A stretch of DNA of 22,980 nt, from contig JAYMGJ010000504.1 of assembly GCA_037178675.1 (NCBI GenBank), positions 1 through 22,980 of the forward strand, given 5' to 3'. Positions 20,475 to 22,980 of this stretch are shown piece by piece (position 1 is the first letter of the stretch; every line of letters begins with the position of its first letter). The position numbers and the translations under genes are program-made. Origin of the DNA: Scleroderma bovista. Lineage: Eukaryota > Basidiomycota > Agaricomycetes > Boletales > Sclerodermataceae. The notes below the pieces were generated by a model, which was not told the origin of the DNA, did no database searches, and saw only the letters and a list, made by a program, of their open reading frames with translations.

Positions 20475-21869
20475 ATGCTTGCAGAAACTCTCCACGAGAA
20501 CATGGAATCGTCTCGACCACGGCAAGAAAATTTGTCGACAGCCCCTTTGGACCACAGCATCAGTCATGGCGAACATAGGAATGGAGGTGTTGTCGTTAAC
20601 TCACGACATCTTACTTGGTGTCCATCATCTACCGAGGAGAACATTCCACCGTTCCCGTGGTCGTGCTTCCGCGTACTAGTTGTATGTGTGTCATATATTT
20701 GTTGTTCTATCTAAACCCTTACTATCCAGAAGATCTTGTCATCAACTTTTGGGATAAAGCAGACTCTTAGACAAACCAATGGATGGGAAACTTTTCTGTT
20801 GCGAGCAGCTAGGTATAGCAGTAGTCTCGACAACGGGATAGACCACGACTGCATTTTGGCCATTAATACCGGTAATTCCACTATATACCAAGGTGTTCTG
20901 TCATCGGGAACAAGAGTAGCCATAAAGACTATCAGATGGGTTGGGGCTGATCCAGTTGTGGTCAAGGTCAAACGTCTTGATCGCAGACTTTCGCCTTGAC
21001 TAACTCCCTATCCAGAAAACTCTTCGTGAGGTCCACGTCTGGTCAAAACTCAGCCATGATAATGTCGTTCCGCTGTTGGGTATTACTACCATCCCCAACC
21101 AAATGGTGTCTATAGTGACCCCGTGGATGTCACAGGGGAATGCACATGAGTATGTGCAAGACTCTGGTAGGGTAAAGTCCATAAGACAAATGGATCATGC
21201 ATTTATACTATTGTTGTCTAGATCTTGGACATTGTATATGGGCTATTCTATCTCCACAACCATGTTTCAGGCCCCATAATCCACGGTGATCTGAAAGGGG
21301 CAAGTTTGCTTTCCCGCTTGCACTCCACTTTATATAATGATCTATTTATCAGATGAACGTGCTGATTTCTGCGAAGGGTCGAGCGCTTCTGACTGATTTC
21401 GGCCACTCCCGCTTGACCAACTCTTCGTTTAGCATGACCGCGGATCCCCCTTTTGGGGGTACATTGAATTGGCTGGCTCCAGAAAATGTGGACACTGGTG
21501 AATGCAATTCTCCAGGGGATATATGGGCATTTGGGATGACCGCTTTGGTATGTTTTCAATATTTAGATTTAATAGCTTCTCATTCAGGAACTATTTTCCC
21601 GGACAAATCCCTTTCATGACGTACGAGGTATATCGGCTGTTCTGAAGCGGGTCGTGCTCGGGCCACTACCTAGACGCCCAGACGATGCATGCGCATGTTC
21701 GCGCATGACCGACACGTGGTGGAACATGTGCAATTTATGTTGGGAGCACGATCCCTTGCTACGCCCTAAGATCTCGGAGTTACAGCACTTTGCAAAAGTA
21801 TGCGGAAAACCAAAACCAAATTTTGTCGCTGCCAAGAAGGACCCCAGAAGTAGCCCTAGATACATTTAG
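20475..21869 (+). CDS. Protein kinase, tyrosine-kinase-like type of agaricomycetes
   Basis: Six exons: 20475-20672, 20730-20966, 21016-21171, 21222-21299, 21353-21547 and 21588-21869, giving 381 residues. Introns are 57, 49, 50, 53 and 40 bases; the fourth has a GC donor. Conserved kinase residues are present: Lys132 (RVAIKTI), Glu150 in helix C (LREVHVWSKL), catalytic HGDLK with Asp220 and Lys222, Asn225, Asp238 of DFG, Ala-Pro-Glu 265-267 (GTLNWLAPE) and Asp279 (DIWAFGM). HGD instead of HRD is common in this expanded fungal group. The glycine loop is poor (INTGNSTIYQG), so ATP binding may be weak. Residues 1-85 are unrelated and disordered, and the start is uncertain (20475 or 20502). There is no signal peptide or membrane helix. 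The substrate is unknown. Confidence 0.85.
21300..21352 (+). other. GC-AG intron in the kinase catalytic loop
   Basis: The intron starts GCAAGT after GGG (21297-21299) and ends TTTATCAG. Joining at these points gives HGDLKG directly followed by MNVLI in frame. The GT two codons further (GCAA|GTTTGC) would shift the frame, so GC-AG is the only simple solution. Confidence 0.75.
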
Positions 21870-21899
21870 TATTAGTTAGCGTTAGTAGTTCGTCCTAGT

Positions 21900-22636
21900 A
21901 GTGCTTGTGGGCTCGCTGCTCCCGTCCACAACCACCCACGACGCAATGATGATGATGACTCACCAATACATACCATTGTCAACGACCGCGGTACGCATGC
22001 TCGCATGACAACAAACTTACAGGTGCGAGACATCAACAAGTACTACCACCAGGCTCACCCTATAGGTGCATGGCTAGTCGATCATACCACACCATTGCGA
22101 AAATGACAACGACAGCGACACGCACGCACCCATTGATGCCGCTGCGAGATGATTACCACGACTGGCACAGCACGCACGACAACGCTGACGCCAACAACTC
22201 GTGATGCGACCACCACCACTCTCTCACATCGACCACGGCCCACTACTACCACCAGACCATGCATGCTCGCACGCACGGCGATAACGAGTACCACAACCAC
22301 AACCACCTTACCCTCGTGACGACAATGATACATACTCAGCGACTGCTGCTGCGAGATGGCGCCAACAATGAGTTCTCTCATGTCGACCACCACCTCCCTC
22401 TCGCATCAACTACTACCACATCACGCACGGACGCACGCAGGCGATGACAACGACGGAAACAAGTGTTGTGACCACCTCTCTACCCTCTCACGTTGACCAC
22501 GACCACAGCACGCACCCACACACGCATGACGACGACGACGACGACAGCGACGAGTGCTGTGACCACAACCACTCCGTCTCCGTCTTCTCATATCAACCAC
22601 ACAAGCACGGATGTATGCCGCCGGCAGTATCAGCAT
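21900..22636. repeat. A/C-rich degenerate repeat spacer
   Basis: The plus strand is dominated by CAC, ACC, GAC and CAA triplets. Partial units recur. A 16-base motif of form CTCTCAYRTYGACCAC occurs at 22221, 22375 and 22485. GCTGCGAGAT occurs at 22141 and 22348. GCATGCTCGCA occurs near 21995 and 22260. GCACGCAC-type blocks are scattered, and (GAC)6 lies at 22528-22545. Spacing between units is irregular (154 and 110 for the first motif), so this is a worn minisatellite or simple-sequence expansion rather than a clean tandem array. Open frames here (His/Asn-rich on plus, Val-rich on minus) reflect the base composition and are not called genes. The spacer separates the kinase stop from its inverted copy. 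Confidence 0.6.
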
Positions 22637-22806
22637 AATGATGTATAGATATACAATGTGTATTATAGAAATGATAATAATACAGACATTGTTTTTAGTT
22701 GGAACTACACACAGTGGAGGACTAGAATACTCCTCAGGTTGTCTTTTTGAAGCATGGAGAGATATATTGTAGGAGGCAGTCGAGAAGTAGCTACTAATAC
22801 TAACTA

Positions 22807-22896
22807 CTAAATGTGTCTAGGGCTACTTCTGGGGTCCTTCCTGGCATTGGCGAAATTTGGTTTTGCTTTTCCGCATACTTTTGCAAAGTGCTGTAA
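22807..22896 (-). pseudogene. inverted copy of the kinase 3' coding end (partial or second kinase)
   Basis: Read on the minus strand, 22896-22807 matches 21780-21869 of the kinase with 7 differences in 90 bases, the same frame and the same TAG stop. It reads LQHFAKVCGKAKPNF and ends RKDPRSSPRHI, against KKDPRSSPRYI in the kinase. Six of the seven changes alter an amino acid. Similarity also continues weakly for about 30 bases after the stop. Upstream it ends abruptly after TTACAG: an in-frame TGA lies at 22902-22900 and the next 78 bases do not resemble the kinase. Either this is a truncated duplicate, or the last exon of a second kinase whose extra intron ends at CATTACAG (22891) and whose body lies beyond the window. 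Confidence 0.7.
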
Positions 22897-22980
22897 TGGT
22901 CATGATTGAGCAATTGGTTTACAGTAACGCGTAAAATTTTGTATTGAAATACAGATGTACTTTTTCCGAGTGAAATTCGA
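22897..22980. other. unassigned window edge
   Basis: AT-rich sequence with no similarity seen to the kinase. If the neighbouring copy is an exon of a second kinase, this is its intron. Confidence 0.3.

Noticed and set aside
22082..22393. 103-codon minus-strand frame with Val-Val repeats
   Set aside because: Direct product of the A/C-rich repeat; homopolymeric and without a gene context.
21900..22636. CRISPR-like or transposon terminal repeat
   Set aside because: Unit spacing is irregular, units are degenerate, there are no transposase-like frames and the host is eukaryotic.
1..22980. Search for an evident novel defence, secondary-metabolite or mobile system
   Set aside because: The identifiable genes are unrelated core functions; no clustering of biosynthetic enzymes, NLR-like proteins or transposases is visible.

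Overview
The window looks like nuclear DNA of a filamentous basidiomycete, most likely an agaricomycete. Gene density is high and the coding sequences are broken by very short introns. I placed 36 introns by hand, all 40 to 60 bases long, mostly with GTRNGT-like donors and CTNAY-type branch points. In every complete gene model the exon lengths add up to an intact reading frame. Several products are standard fungal housekeeping proteins, and others resemble proteins conserved only among basidiomycetes. All exon borders are my inference from splice signals, frame and family conservation; no transcript was available.

Layout: (1) 1-369, the 3' end of an unidentified plus-strand gene. (2) 370-1635, no secure gene; coding-like segments on the minus strand may be an unrecognised or decayed multi-exon gene ending at 505. 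(3) 1636-3041 minus, splicing factor CWC25, divergent from (4) 3218-4140 plus, a four-helix voltage-sensor-like protein without a pore. (5) 4141-5104, gene-poor and ending in a pyrimidine-rich promoter. (6) 5105-7497 plus, a long Ser/Pro-rich protein of unknown function. (7) 7964-11679 minus, the endocytic adaptor SLA2, divergent from (8) 11846-12863 plus, the cytochrome oxidase assembly factor SHY1/SURF1. (9) 13305-16435 plus, a large coiled-coil protein with C-terminal membrane segments, containing a 9-base micro-exon. (10) 16528-18406 minus, an unknown protein with a CxxC-x13-CxxC zinc knuckle, only 48 bases head-to-head from (11) 18455-19989 plus, BDP1 of TFIIIB. (12) 20051-20138 plus, an intron-containing tRNA-Phe. 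(13) 20475-21869 plus, a tyrosine-kinase-like protein kinase with a GC-AG intron. (14) 21870-22806, an A/C-rich degenerate repeat spacer. (15) 22807-22896 minus, an inverted copy of the last 90 coding bases of that kinase.

Most of the window is conserved core genome: splicing, endocytosis, respiration and Pol III transcription. These genes do not form one pathway. They share compact intergenic regions and three divergent promoters of 48 to about 180 bases. The right end, from about 20140, differs: a lineage-type kinase, simple-sequence DNA and an inverted partial duplication suggest a plastic accessory segment. I found no convincing transposon, CRISPR array or defence-like system. The most unusual items are the inverted kinase tail with its repeat spacer, the GC-AG intron splitting the kinase catalytic loop, the micro-exon, and an in-frame intron whose retention would encode a membrane segment.
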